From Sphaerotilus natans (lineage in GTDB: Bacteria > Pseudomonadota > Gammaproteobacteria > Burkholderiales > Burkholderiaceae_C), in contig NZ_FTMZ01000005.1 of the NCBI RefSeq assembly GCF_900156335.1, forward strand, positions 62,001 through 126,000: a stretch of 64,000 nt of DNA, read 5' to 3'. Under the pieces are notes generated by a model. It saw only the letters and a list, made by a program, of their open reading frames with translations, did no database searches and was not told the DNA's origin. Shown here one piece after another: positions 49,297 through 60,433 of the stretch (position 1 is its first letter; each line of letters opens with the position of its first letter). A program made the position numbers and the translations under genes.

Positions 49297-50325
49297 TCAC
49301 TGACGCACCGGCCCCGGTGCGGGTGCCGGCAGCACCCGCTCGACCTGGAAGCCGCGCCGGGCCAGCAGCGCCGGCAACCCCTCGGGGCCGGTCATGTGCA
49401 GGGCGCCGACCGCGGCGAAGACCCGCGCGCCGCGCTGATGCAGCGCGGCGATGCGCTCGGCCATGGCGGGATTGCGCGCCAGCACGCCGGCCTGGTGCGC
49501 CTGGCGTTCGGCCTCGCTCTCGAGGCAGCCGCACCACTGCGCGAAGTTCTCGATCGCGGCCAGATCCGACGCGGCCCAGTGCTCGGCCAGCCGCAGCGCC
49601 ACCCGGCGGGTGGCCGGATCCTCCAGCTCGTCGAGGCCGCGGCGCACCACCGCCGCCACCTCGGCAGGACGCGGCGCCACCAGCAGCGCGACCTGCTGCT
49701 CCGGCGTCTCCAGCGACAGCACCGTCTGACGCCGCGCATGGGCCAGTCGCGCCAGCCAGCCGTCGATGCCCCAGGCGGGATCGAGCCCGTCGCCGCGCAG
49801 CGACAGCGACACCAGCGTGATCACCTGCAGCTCCGGCCTCAGCCCCGCGAGCAGGCCGCCGACGCAGGCCAGCGAGCGCTGCTGCGCCAGGCGCTCGGCC
49901 AGATCGGCAGGCAGCTCCGGCAGGCCGGCCGGAGGAAGAGCGGCGCGCTGCAGGCGCTGCAGCACATCCGGGTCGAGCAGATCCAGCTCGAAGGCGACAC
50001 GATCGGCCTGCGCCAGCGCCGCCATCACCCGCGGCCCAGGCCGGATCCAGTCCGCGCGACCGACATGCACCGTGCCGTAGAGATGCGAGACGCGCCCGTC
50101 CTTCTCGATGCGCCACAGCAGGCCGCGATCGGCCGGACCGGGCAGCGACTGCAGCCACTGCGCCTGCGCCGGCGGCTCGGCCGGTGGCGGGCACAGCGCC
50201 TCGGCGGCCGGCGGGTCCTGCAGCGCCTGCGCCCGCAGCAGCCCCGGCACCACCAGCAACGGCACGGCCAGCAGGACGGCGGACAGCACGGCAGGCAGCC
50301 GGCGAGCGATCAGCTTGACAGGCAT
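49297..50325 (-). CDS. TraB/GumN family protein
   Basis: The exported protein is about 342 residues from MPVKLIARRL, with a signal peptide (hydrophobic about 10-30, cleavage near LRAQA). The family motifs are YGTVHVGRADWIRPG, VAFELDLLDPDV, the central ALVAPRPAE region and the late ARVFAAVGALHMTGPEGLPALLARRGF, with GxxH-type His residues at both ends. TraB/GumN proteins resemble metalloproteases of the erythromycin-esterase superfamily; their role is unknown, although TIKI relatives are proteases. GAGGAGGG precedes the ATG. It follows the fumarylacetoacetase-like gene after 17 nt. Confidence 0.88.
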   Translation of the reverse strand: MPVKLIARRLPAVLSAVLLAVPLLVVPGLLRAQALQDPPAAEALCPPPAEPPAQAQWLQSLPGPADRGLLWRIEKDGRVSHLYGTVHVGRADWIRPGPRVMAALAQADRVAFELDLLDPDVLQRLQRAALPPAGLPELPADLAERLAQQRSLACVGGLLAGLRPELQVITLVSLSLRGDGLDPAWGIDGWLARLAHARRQTVLSLETPEQQVALLVAPRPAEVAAVVRRGLDELEDPATRRVALRLAEHWAASDLAAIENFAQWCGCLESEAERQAHQAGVLARNPAMAERIAALHQRGARVFAAVGALHMTGPEGLPALLARRGFQVERVLPAPAPGPVRQ

Positions 50326-50342
50326 CACCGCCCTCCTCGCCC

Positions 50343-51173
50343 TCAGTCGCGCCGCAGCCGGCGCAGGCCGACCTCCAGGGTACCGAGCGGGATCTGGCCG
50401 CGCGGCGCCAGCGCCGCCAGCACGACCCGCTCGGCCTCGCCCAGCGGCTGCGCCGCCGGGCCCAGCGCCAGCAGCGTGCCGGCCCGCAGGCCCCGCGCCC
50501 GGGCCAGCCGCGCCAGCAGCGGACCGATCGGCGGCGAGGGCTGCGCCGGCGCGCTCGGCGTCGGCAGGCCCTCGGGCACCAGGCTCAGCGCCAGCCGGCC
50601 GCGCCCCTCGCCACGCTCGCCCGCCTGCAGCGCGTCCGGCGTCATCAGCACCGGCGCCAGGCTCAGCCACGGGCGCGGGCAGGCCGCGTCCTGCTGCTGC
50701 CACTGCAGGCCGGCACCGACCAGACGCACGCTGTCCTGCGCCTGCTCCGGCGAGGCCCCGACCGGCAGCTCGCCGCTCAGCACGATCCAGCGCGGCGCCA
50801 CCGCCAGCGTGGCCGCCGGGCCCGCCAGCGTCACCTCGTCGCAGGCACCCAGCAGGCCGTCGCCCGGCAGCGGCTGCCAGGCCAGCGCGTCGCCCCCGCC
50901 CGGCTCGTCGCCGAGCTGCACCTCCACCGCCCGACAGGCGCGCGGCAGCGGCGCCATGCACATGCGCGGATCGAAGGGAAAGGCATGGCGGGCCCGGCCC
51001 TCGTCGAGCGTGCGCGCCAGATCGTGCAGCTGCGGTGACAGGAAGGACCAGTCATCGAGCACCTGCTGCAGCCGCGAGGCGATCGCGCTGGCATGGTGGG
51101 CGGTGGTCAGGTCGGACGAGACGACGACGAGCTGGCCGTCGCGCGAGCCGTCCTTGTAGGTCGCGAGCTTCAT
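50343..51173 (-). CDS. Fumarylacetoacetase-like protein, probable pseudoenzyme
   Basis: This 276-residue protein has an N-terminus that is near-perfect for the FAH-hydrolase family: MKLATYKDGSRDGQLVVVS, TAHHASAIASRLQQVLDDW, and GRARHAFPFDP..MCMAPLPRA. In normal members the next part carries the metal-binding Glu/Asp cluster and a conserved catalytic block (IEAE..VVTGDVPMG). Here it is replaced by RWIVLSGELPVGAS without the metal Glu pair, and later sequence is Ala/Pro/Leu-rich and barely aligns. I infer a catalytically dead derivative, perhaps regulatory. Its frame is intact and it neighbours the TraB gene. Confidence 0.72.
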   Translation of the reverse strand: MKLATYKDGSRDGQLVVVSSDLTTAHHASAIASRLQQVLDDWSFLSPQLHDLARTLDEGRARHAFPFDPRMCMAPLPRACRAVEVQLGDEPGGGDALAWQPLPGDGLLGACDEVTLAGPAATLAVAPRWIVLSGELPVGASPEQAQDSVRLVGAGLQWQQQDAACPRPWLSLAPVLMTPDALQAGERGEGRGRLALSLVPEGLPTPSAPAQPSPPIGPLLARLARARGLRAGTLLALGPAAQPLGEAERVVLAALAPRGQIPLGTLEVGLRRLRRD

Positions 51174-51226
51174 GGACGCAATGATCGCAGACGTGGCAGA
51201 CTGGGGTGAACGACGCCTGCCGCGTC

Positions 51227-52279
51227 ATGGAGGTCCGCCGCTTGCTGCCCGATCGCCCTGCCCTGTCCGCCCCGCCACCGCCGGCCCGCCACGCCGTGCG
51301 TGCCCGGCTGGCGCTGGGCGGGCTGCTGATGCTCAGCGCCGGGCTGCATCTGTGGCTGATCGACCACTGGCAGCCGGCGGCGGCGGCGGCTTCAGTCTCC
51401 GCCGCGCTGCCCGCCCCGGCCCGTCCGGTCGAGCTGGTGCCGAGCCCGGCGCCGCAGGTCTCGGCCGCATCGACGGCCCCTGTGCAGGCGGCAGCCCCTG
51501 CCGCTCAGGCACCGGCCCCGACGCCCGCGCCCCGCCCGCCCGCTGCACCGGCACGATCGAGCCCACCGACCGAGGCGCCGCCCCAGACGGCCGCCGCCCG
51601 GGCCGAGACCCCGCCGGCGGAGCTGCTGACCGTCGCGACCCGGCCGCTCCTGTCGCCGCCAGCGACCGGACCGGTGGTGCCGCCCTCGGTCCGGCTCGAC
51701 TACCGCATGAGCCGCGGCGCGCTGGTCGGCCGCGGCCAGATCGACTGGGACAACGACGGCCAGCGCTACCGCATGCGGCTGGAAGCGCGCGTGCCGGTCA
51801 TCGGCCTGATCCTGGCGCAGACCAGCAGCGGCCAGATCGATGCGCAGGGCGTCGCCCCAGAGCGCCATACCGAGCAGCGACTGCGCCGCAGCGAGCGCGC
51901 GGTCAGCTTCGTGCGCGATGGCGCCAGCCCGCATGTGAGCTTTTCCAGCCGCGAAGGACAGGCGCCGCTCGAGGCGGGCATGCAGGACCGGCTGAGCTGG
52001 ATCGCGCAGCTGACCGCACGGCTCGATGCACCCGGCCTGAGCCCGGGCGGGCGCATCGTCATGCCGGTGGCGAGCACCGGCGGCGAGGTGCAGCACTGGG
52101 TCTTCACGCTGATCGAGCGCGACGAGGCGGGCCGCTGGCACCTGCGCCGCGAGCCTGACGGCCCCTTCGACACCCGCGCCGAGGTCTGGACGCTGCCGCA
52201 GGTGCCGCACTGGCCGCAGCGGCTGCGCCTGAGCGAGGCCGACGGCGACGCGCTCGAGCTGCTGCTGCTCGCGTCTTGA
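51227..52279 (+). CDS. DUF3108 domain protein
   Basis: The protein is about 350 residues from ATG 51227; a GTG at 51206 would add seven. A short N-terminal membrane helix (about 24-42, ARLALGGLLMLSAGLHLWL) is followed by a Pro/Ala-rich linker (about 50-140). A C-terminal DUF3108 domain (about 150-345) has LDYRMSRGALVGRGQIDWDNDGQRY, PVIGLILAQTSSGQI and VFTLIERDEAGRWHLRREPDGPFDTRAEVW. DUF3108 resembles lipoprotein-localisation (LolA-like) beta-folds in other families; here function is unknown. It is divergent from the FAH-like gene. Confidence 0.82.
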   Translation: MEVRRLLPDRPALSAPPPPARHAVRARLALGGLLMLSAGLHLWLIDHWQPAAAAASVSAALPAPARPVELVPSPAPQVSAASTAPVQAAAPAAQAPAPTPAPRPPAAPARSSPPTEAPPQTAAARAETPPAELLTVATRPLLSPPATGPVVPPSVRLDYRMSRGALVGRGQIDWDNDGQRYRMRLEARVPVIGLILAQTSSGQIDAQGVAPERHTEQRLRRSERAVSFVRDGASPHVSFSSREGQAPLEAGMQDRLSWIAQLTARLDAPGLSPGGRIVMPVASTGGEVQHWVFTLIERDEAGRWHLRREPDGPFDTRAEVWTLPQVPHWPQRLRLSEADGDALELLLLAS

Positions 52280-52305
52280 ATCCGACCTCGCCTGCCCCAG
52301 ATCTC

Positions 52306-52349
52306 CTTCAACCGATCCTCAATCGCTCCTCAACCGTTCCTCAACCGTT
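52306..52349 (+). repeat. Four 11-bp tandem repeats before DUF3567
   Basis: Four adjoining 11-bp units of the pattern CCTCAACCGTT (52306-52316, 52317-52327, 52328-52338, 52339-52349) lie between the DUF3108 and DUF3567 genes. The last two are identical and the first two differ at a few positions. The block ends 6 nt before the AAGGAG ribosome site of DUF3567, so it forms most of its leader. Confidence 0.7.
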
Positions 52350-52365
52350 TCCCAAGGAGATCACG

Positions 52366-52611
52366 ATGCACATGCTCTACAACTCCGAGAACTTCGCGGT
52401 GATGCAGCACATGGGCGACGGCCATCCGCACGGCGGCTTCGAGATCGTCGACAAGACCTCGCGGCGCGAGATCTATCTGGCCGGCCTGCTGGCCGAGCAC
52501 TTCCAGGCCGGCGTCGAGCGGCTGATCGGCGACGAGGTCGACGAGATGCACATCGACGACTTCCTGTCGGCCTACACCACGCTGGCCCATCATCCCGTGG
52601 TGCTGCACTGA
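52366..52611 (+). CDS. DUF3567 family protein
   Basis: The small protein is about 81 residues from MHMLYNSENFAVMQ, the family start, placed by the AAGGAG site; longer ATG starts from 52276 run through the repeat and are not used. The protein is acidic and contains GGFEIVDKTSRREIYLAGLLAEHFQAGV and DEMHIDDFLSAYTTLAHHPVVLH. DUF3567 is common in Burkholderiales and has no known function. Confidence 0.88.
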   Translation: MHMLYNSENFAVMQHMGDGHPHGGFEIVDKTSRREIYLAGLLAEHFQAGVERLIGDEVDEMHIDDFLSAYTTLAHHPVVLH

Positions 52612-52794
52612 GCCTCGGGCGTCGGGCCGGTCGCGCGCCGTCGCCCCATCATCCCCGGACCGCGTCGGGGCGCGCGGTCCGGCCTTGCATGTCTCGCCCG
52701 GTTGGCGCGAAGATGACAGACCGCAGGCCTGTCATCGATGCGGGCCACCTGTCCGAGACTCCCCCGAGATTTCCCGAGATTGCGAGGAGACCGC

Positions 52795-55152
52795 ATGCGC
52801 AAGGAAGTGTCCCGCCCCGAGCCGGTCCGCCGCTCGCGCAGCCGCAAGGGCGGCGCGCCGGTGCTGCTGTCGCCGGGCCTGCTGGACTCGCCGGTGCTCG
52901 ATCAGCTCTGCACCCATTTTGTGCTGACGCTGACGCTGCGCCAGGCGGGCCGCTTCGCCGGGCGACGTGACTGGAACAGCCTGCTGTCGCTGACCGCGCG
53001 GCATCTGGTCTGGCCGGTCAGCGTGCTGCAGCGGCTGCGCGAATTCCTCGGCCGTCGGGTGCGCGAGCATGAGGCCTGGTCGGGCCACGCGCAGCTCGAC
53101 GACGCGGCCTTTCTGGCGCGCCACGGCTGGTGGGGCGGCCCCTACGAGGAAGGCACGCTGTATTTCTATCTCGACGAGTACATCAAGGACGCGCCCAAGG
53201 ACCTGATGGCCATTCTCAACACCACCGGCGACTGGCTGGCGCAGCACCTGCGCCAGAACGGCACGCTGGTCGAGAAGAACGTCGAGCTGCTCGCCGGCCT
53301 GCTGCAGCTCAATCCGGCCGAGCGCGCGCTGATCCTGTACGGCACGCTGGCGCGCTACCAGCGCGACCTGCGCGGCCTGCTGGTCGAGTTCAAGGTCGCC
53401 AGCGCCCAGGAGGCCTACGCGACGCTGGCCGAAGTGGCCGGCGTCGACCAGCGCGAGGTGGCCGAGGCGCTGCGCGCCGGCAGTCGCCTGGAGCGCATCG
53501 GCATGATCGAGAACCTGATCTCCGAGCACAACATCACCGATCTGGCCGACCTGATGAAGGTCTCCGACCAGCTGCCCCCGGTGCTGATGCGCGAGTACCG
53601 CGACCCGCAGGACCTGATGGCGGTCTTCACCCGGCCCTCGGTCAAGAGCGAGCTGACGGCCGCCGACTTCCACTTCGTCGCCGACGAGGTCGAGGTGCTG
53701 ACCGCGCTGCTGAAGAACGCGGTCGCGCGGCGCGAAAGCGGCGTCAACGTGCTGATGTACGGCCCGCCCGGCACCGGCAAGACCGAGCTGGCCCGCGTCG
53801 TGGCGCAGCAGGCCGGCCTCGAGCTCTACGAGGTCGAGCATGCCGACCGCGACGGCAACTCGCTGTCGGGCCGCGACCGCTACCGCTCGCTGCAGATCAG
53901 CCAGGTCTTCCTGAAGGCCAGTCCGGAGGTGGCGCTGCTGTTCGACGAGGTCGAGGACGTCTTTCCGCCGATCTCCTCGGACGCGGCGCAGCTGATCGCC
54001 CGGCTCGAGAGCAGCGGCGACAGCGGCAGCTCCGGCTCGGTCAACGGCAAGGCCTGGGTCAACCAGATTCTCGAGAGCAATCCGGTGCCGGTGATCTGGG
54101 TCACCAACCGCATCGAGCAGATCGACCCGGCCTTCCGGCGCCGCTTCCAGTACCACCTGGAGCTGAAGTCGCCGCCGCCGGGCGCGCGCGAGGCGCTGGT
54201 GCGCCGGGCCCTGGGCGCGGCCGAGGTCAGCGCCGAGTTCATCGAGCGGCTGACGCAGCGCAAGGCGCTGACGCCGGCGCAGATCCGCACCGCGGTGCGC
54301 TTCGCCCGGCTGATCGGCGAACCCGACAGCCGCGACAGCGCGGCGATCGAGCGCCTGATCGAGCGCCAGATCGCCCACGCCGACCTGGCGCTGGGCAACG
54401 CGGACGCCGGTCGCCCGGCCGCCCGCCCCGCGGTGACGACCTACGACCTGGAGTTGCTGCATGTCGAGAGCCGCTTCGAGGTGCCGCGCATCGTCGAGGC
54501 GCTGCGCCGGCGCGGCCACGGCGCGCTGTGCTTTCACGGCGCGCCCGGCACCGGCAAGACCGCGCTGGCCGAGCACATCGCGCAGGCCCTGGGCCGCCCG
54601 CTGATGATCCGCCAGGCCAGCGACCTGGTCAGCAAGTTCGTCGGCGAGACCGAGCAGAACATGGCGCGCATGTTCACTGAAGCCGCCACCGAGCAGGCGG
54701 TGCTGCTGCTCGACGAGGCCGACAGCTTCCTGCGCACCCGCCGCCGCGCCGAGCGCAGCTACGAGGTGACCGAGGTCAACGAGATGCTGCAGGGCATGGA
54801 GCGCTTCGGCGGCGTCTTCATCTGCACCACCAACCTGTTCGAGGACCTCGACGAGGCGGCGCTCAGGCGCTTCACCTTCAAGATCCGCTTCCTGCCGCTG
54901 CGCCCCGAGCAGCGCGAGCGCATGTTCGTCGCCGAGGCGCTCGGCGGCACGGCCGGGCGGCTGAGCGACGAGCACCGCCAGCGCCTGGCGTTGCTCGACC
55001 AGCTCGCCTGCGGCGACTTCGCCGCGGTGCGCCGCCAGGTCGACATTCTCGGCGAGGCCTTCGAGCCCGACGAGTTCCTGGCCCAGCTCGAGAGCGAGCA
55101 CCGGGTCAAGCCGCAGGTGCGCGAGCGCCGCTCGATCGGCTTCACGCACTGA
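52795..55152 (+). CDS. Tandem AAA+ ATPase
   Basis: The protein is about 785 residues from the ATG with GAGGAG upstream. An N-terminal helical region (1-300) is followed by two AAA modules. Module 1 has Walker A GPPGTGKT (323-330), Walker B VALLFDEVEDVF and a sensor/arginine region IDPAFRRRFQYHLELK. Module 2 has Walker A GAPGTGKT (582-589), Walker B AVLLLDEADSF and a similar RRFTFKIRFLPL end. Order and spacing recall classic double-AAA unfoldases, but no Zn or protease domain is present. Substrate is unknown. It is followed on the other strand by the helix-hairpin-helix gene. Confidence 0.85.
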   Translation: MRKEVSRPEPVRRSRSRKGGAPVLLSPGLLDSPVLDQLCTHFVLTLTLRQAGRFAGRRDWNSLLSLTARHLVWPVSVLQRLREFLGRRVREHEAWSGHAQLDDAAFLARHGWWGGPYEEGTLYFYLDEYIKDAPKDLMAILNTTGDWLAQHLRQNGTLVEKNVELLAGLLQLNPAERALILYGTLARYQRDLRGLLVEFKVASAQEAYATLAEVAGVDQREVAEALRAGSRLERIGMIENLISEHNITDLADLMKVSDQLPPVLMREYRDPQDLMAVFTRPSVKSELTAADFHFVADEVEVLTALLKNAVARRESGVNVLMYGPPGTGKTELARVVAQQAGLELYEVEHADRDGNSLSGRDRYRSLQISQVFLKASPEVALLFDEVEDVFPPISSDAAQLIARLESSGDSGSSGSVNGKAWVNQILESNPVPVIWVTNRIEQIDPAFRRRFQYHLELKSPPPGAREALVRRALGAAEVSAEFIERLTQRKALTPAQIRTAVRFARLIGEPDSRDSAAIERLIERQIAHADLALGNADAGRPAARPAVTTYDLELLHVESRFEVPRIVEALRRRGHGALCFHGAPGTGKTALAEHIAQALGRPLMIRQASDLVSKFVGETEQNMARMFTEAATEQAVLLLDEADSFLRTRRRAERSYEVTEVNEMLQGMERFGGVFICTTNLFEDLDEAALRRFTFKIRFLPLRPEQRERMFVAEALGGTAGRLSDEHRQRLALLDQLACGDFAAVRRQVDILGEAFEPDEFLAQLESEHRVKPQVRERRSIGFTH

Positions 55153-55183
55153 CAGCGTCGGGCCGGCCCCGGCAGGCCGGGCC

Positions 55184-55621
55184 TCAGCGGCGCACGCCGC
55201 CCTTGAGCTCGGCGGCCAGCGCGGCGAAGCCGGCCTCGTCGCCGGCGGCCAGCAGCGCGGCCTGCTGCGGCCAGCTGGCCGGCTGGGCCAGCCGGAAGCG
55301 CGGCCCGGCCGCAGCCAGCACCGCCTCCAGCTGATCCAGGCGGGCTGCGGCCAGCGCGGCAAAGCCGCTGATGCCGGCCTCCTTCAGCAGCGTGGCGATG
55401 CGCGGGCCGATGCCCTCGATGCGGGTCAGATCGTCTTCGACGGCAACCGCTGCCACCGGAGCCGGATCGGCCTGCGGCGCCGGCGTGGCCGTGGCCGCCT
55501 GGACGGCCGGCGGCAGCCAGGCCGCCCAGGGCATCCAGGCCCACCACTGCGCTGCTGCGCCCATCAGCGCCAGCATCTGCTGTCCGGCCTGCACCGGCTC
55601 GAAGTCCTGTGTCGTGTCCAT
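55184..55621 (-). CDS. Helix-hairpin-helix domain protein
   Basis: The protein is about 145 residues from MDTTQDFEP (GAGGAA site upstream; the longer frame to 55741 has no support). The N-terminal half is Ala/Pro/Trp-rich ([13 protein letters not shown]). The C-terminal half has the helix-hairpin-helix pattern [29 protein letters not shown] followed by [23 protein letters not shown], as in small proteins that follow ribosomal or phasin genes. Such domains bind DNA or other helices. The phasin-like N-terminus near a PhaM gene is noted, but no PHA role is shown. Confidence 0.7.
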   Translation of the reverse strand: MDTTQDFEPVQAGQQMLALMGAAAQWWAWMPWAAWLPPAVQAATATPAPQADPAPVAAVAVEDDLTRIEGIGPRIATLLKEAGISGFAALAAARLDQLEAVLAAAGPRFRLAQPASWPQQAALLAAGDEAGFAALAAELKGGVRR

Positions 55622-55725
55622 CCGTTCCTCTTTCTCTCCGGAGATCATCGAAAGCACGCCTTCGCGCATTGAATCACCCTTGTCTTGCGGCACTGTTGCA
55701 TCCCCGCCGCAACGGCACGATTCCC

Positions 55726-55731
55726 TACAAT
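55726..55731 (+). promoter_or_regulatory. -10-like TACAAT at metH, possible leaderless start
   Basis: TACAAT ends 8 nt before the metH ATG at 55740, so transcription would start at about the ATG. There is no ribosome site upstream. The best -35-like sequence (TTGCAT, 55696) is too far away (24 bp). No cobalamin riboswitch features were seen upstream. Confidence 0.4.
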
Positions 55732-55739
55732 CTGCCGCC

Positions 55740-56795
55740 ATGACCGCCCCGACCCCCGCCTACACCCGCGCCGCTCGCCTGCCCGAGCTGCTCCAGCAGC
55801 GCATCGTCATCCTCGACGGCGCGATGGGCACGATGATCCAGCGCTACAAGCTGACCGAGACCGACTTCCGCAGCGAGCGCCTGAAGGACCACCCGAAGGA
55901 CCTCAAGGGCAACAACGACCTGCTGGTGCTGACCCGTCCGGACGTGATCGGCGAGATCCACCGCCAGTACCTGGCCGCCGGCGCCGACCTGATCGAGACC
56001 AACACCTTCGGCGCCAACCGCGTGGCGCAGGACGACTACGATCTGGGCGCGCTGTCCTACGAGATGAACGTGGCCGCCGCGCGGCTGGCGCGCCAGTGCT
56101 GCGACGAGTTCAGCACGCCCGACAAGCCGCGCTTCGTCGCCGGCGCGATCGGTCCGACACCGAAGACCGCCTCGATCAGCCCGGACGTGAACGACCCCGG
56201 CGCGCGCAACACCAGCTTCGAGGAGCTGCGCGAGGCCTACAAGGAGCAGGCGCGCGGCCTGCTCGAAGGCGGCGCCGACCTGTTCCTGATCGAGACCATC
56301 TTCGACACGCTCAACGCCAAGGCCGCGATTTTCGCGGTGGACGAACTGATGGAGGAGACCGGCGAGCGCTTGCCCGTCATCATCTCCGGCACCGTCACCG
56401 ACGCGTCGGGCCGCATCCTCTCGGGCCAGACGGTGGGCGCGTTCTGGAACAGCGTGCGCCACGCCCGCCCGATCGCCATCGGCCTGAACTGCGCGCTGGG
56501 CGCCACGCTGATGCGCCCGTATGTCGAGGAGCTGTCGAAGATCGCCGGCGACACCTTCATCAGCTGCTACCCCAACGCCGGCCTGCCCAACCCGATGAGC
56601 GACACCGGCTTCGACGAGACGCCCGACATCACCGGACGGCTGGTCGAGGAGTTCGCGCAAGCCGGCTTCCTCAACATCGCCGGCGGCTGCTGCGGCACCA
56701 CGCCAGACCACATCCGCGAGATCGCCGAGCGCGTGGGCAAGTACCAGCCGCGCTGCCGCCACGCCGCGCCGTTCACCTCCCTCATCGGCGCCTGA
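55740..56795 (+). CDS. metH: Methionine synthase, homocysteine-binding module (split MetH, part 1)
   Basis: The 351-residue protein corresponds to the N-terminal homocysteine-methyltransferase domain of Met[49 protein letters not shown], and the Zn ligands in [11 protein letters not shown] and [11 protein letters not shown]. It takes the methyl group for homocysteine. In most bacteria it is fused to the next module; here a separate gene 21 nt downstream carries the rest. The start at 55740 is the family start, with the possible leaderless promoter at 55726. Confidence 0.95.
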   Translation: MTAPTPAYTRAARLPELLQQRIVILDGAMGTMIQRYKLTETDFRSERLKDHPKDLKGNNDLLVLTRPDVIGEIHRQYLAAGADLIETNTFGANRVAQDDYDLGALSYEMNVAAARLARQCCDEFSTPDKPRFVAGAIGPTPKTASISPDVNDPGARNTSFEELREAYKEQARGLLEGGADLFLIETIFDTLNAKAAIFAVDELMEETGERLPVIISGTVTDASGRILSGQTVGAFWNSVRHARPIAIGLNCALGATLMRPYVEELSKIAGDTFISCYPNAGLPNPMSDTGFDETPDITGRLVEEFAQAGFLNIAGGCCGTTPDHIREIAERVGKYQPRCRHAAPFTSLIGA

Positions 56796-56816
56796 AGCCG
56801 GCAGGACGACAAGAAC

Positions 56817-59561
<2,745 letters not shown>

Positions 59562-59596
59562 TCCGCCCCGGCGGCGGCGCCCGCAGTAAGCACAAA

Positions 59597-59620
59597 GGCA
59601 CCCCAAGGGGTGCCGTTTTT
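59597..59620 (+). terminator. Rho-independent terminator after metH
   Basis: GGCACCCC (59597-59604) pairs with GGGGTGCC (59607-59614) around a 2-base loop and is followed by GTTTTT, 35 nt after the metH stop. On the minus strand it precedes only a short T run, so it mainly ends metH; the convergent PEP-CTERM gene stops at 59665. Confidence 0.9.
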
Positions 59621-59664
59621 GCAAGGTGCACCGCGGACATCGCCCGCGGAGACACGCGCGTGAC

Positions 59665-60249
59665 TCAGCCCAGGCGCGCAGCGGCCTTGCGGCGGCGCGA
59701 CATGAAGCCCAGCGCGCCCAGACCGGCCAGCATCATCGCGTAGGTCTCGGGCTCCGGCACCGGCGCCGAGATCGCGACGTTGTCGAGGGTCACGCCCGAG
59801 CCGAAGCCCGAGAAGTACAGGTGGTAGGAGGTGCCGGCCACGCCATTGAAGTTGTAGCTGGCGGTCACCGGGGTCGAGCCCCAGTCGGTGACCTCGTTGA
59901 GCACCGTGCCGCTGGTGGCCACCGGCGAGGTGAAGTTGCTCAGGCCGACATCGCTCGACAGGAACAGGCGCGAACGGCCTTCACCGGACACGGTGAAGCT
60001 GATCTGGTAGACCGCAGTGCTCAGCACCGAGAAGGACTGGTAGACCGAGTCGCCCGCGTCCAGATCCAGCAGGCCGCCGACCAGCTCAGGCGTGCCCGAG
60101 CCGATGCTCCAGGAGCCATTGGCATAGCCGAGATCCGGGGCGCTGAAGGTCGGGTCGAGCAGGGAAATGGACTGGGCCTGGGCGGCGCCGGCCAGGGCAG
60201 TCAGCAGAGCGACGGCGAGCGGCAGGCGCTTCAGGAATCGAGTGGTCAT
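59665..60249 (-). CDS. PEP-CTERM sorted exported protein
   Basis: The protein is about 194 residues from MTTRFLKRLP, with a signal peptide (cleavage near AQAQ), a beta-rich middle with TTAVYQISF- and SYHLYFSGF-like strands, and the C-terminal sorting signal VPEPETYAMMLAGLGALG followed by a short basic tail. The PEP motif, hydrophobic helix and Arg-rich end are the full PEP-CTERM tripartite signal for exosortase. The cognate exosortase EpsH/XrtA is not in the window. GGAG precedes the ATG. Function is unknown. Confidence 0.88.
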   Translation of the reverse strand: MTTRFLKRLPLAVALLTALAGAAQAQSISLLDPTFSAPDLGYANGSWSIGSGTPELVGGLLDLDAGDSVYQSFSVLSTAVYQISFTVSGEGRSRLFLSSDVGLSNFTSPVATSGTVLNEVTDWGSTPVTASYNFNGVAGTSYHLYFSGFGSGVTLDNVAISAPVPEPETYAMMLAGLGALGFMSRRRKAAARLG

Positions 60250-60433
60250 GGGGGAAATCTCCTGGACATGCGATCGGCAGACGCGGTTGCTGCCGTGGTT
60301 TTCCAGTCTAGGCAAGCCCTCAGAACATGCCACCCCCATTCGCGGGGTCGGTCGCGAAGACCGTCAGGCAATTCACCGACTTATTTCATGCTCCCCCAGG
60401 AACCGGGGGATGCGCGGAGGGAACTCGCTCGAA

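Noticed and set aside
55622-55739. A cobalamin riboswitch upstream of metH
   Set aside because: The gap is only about 118 nt, no B12-box-like sequence was seen, and the likely promoter lies next to the ATG.
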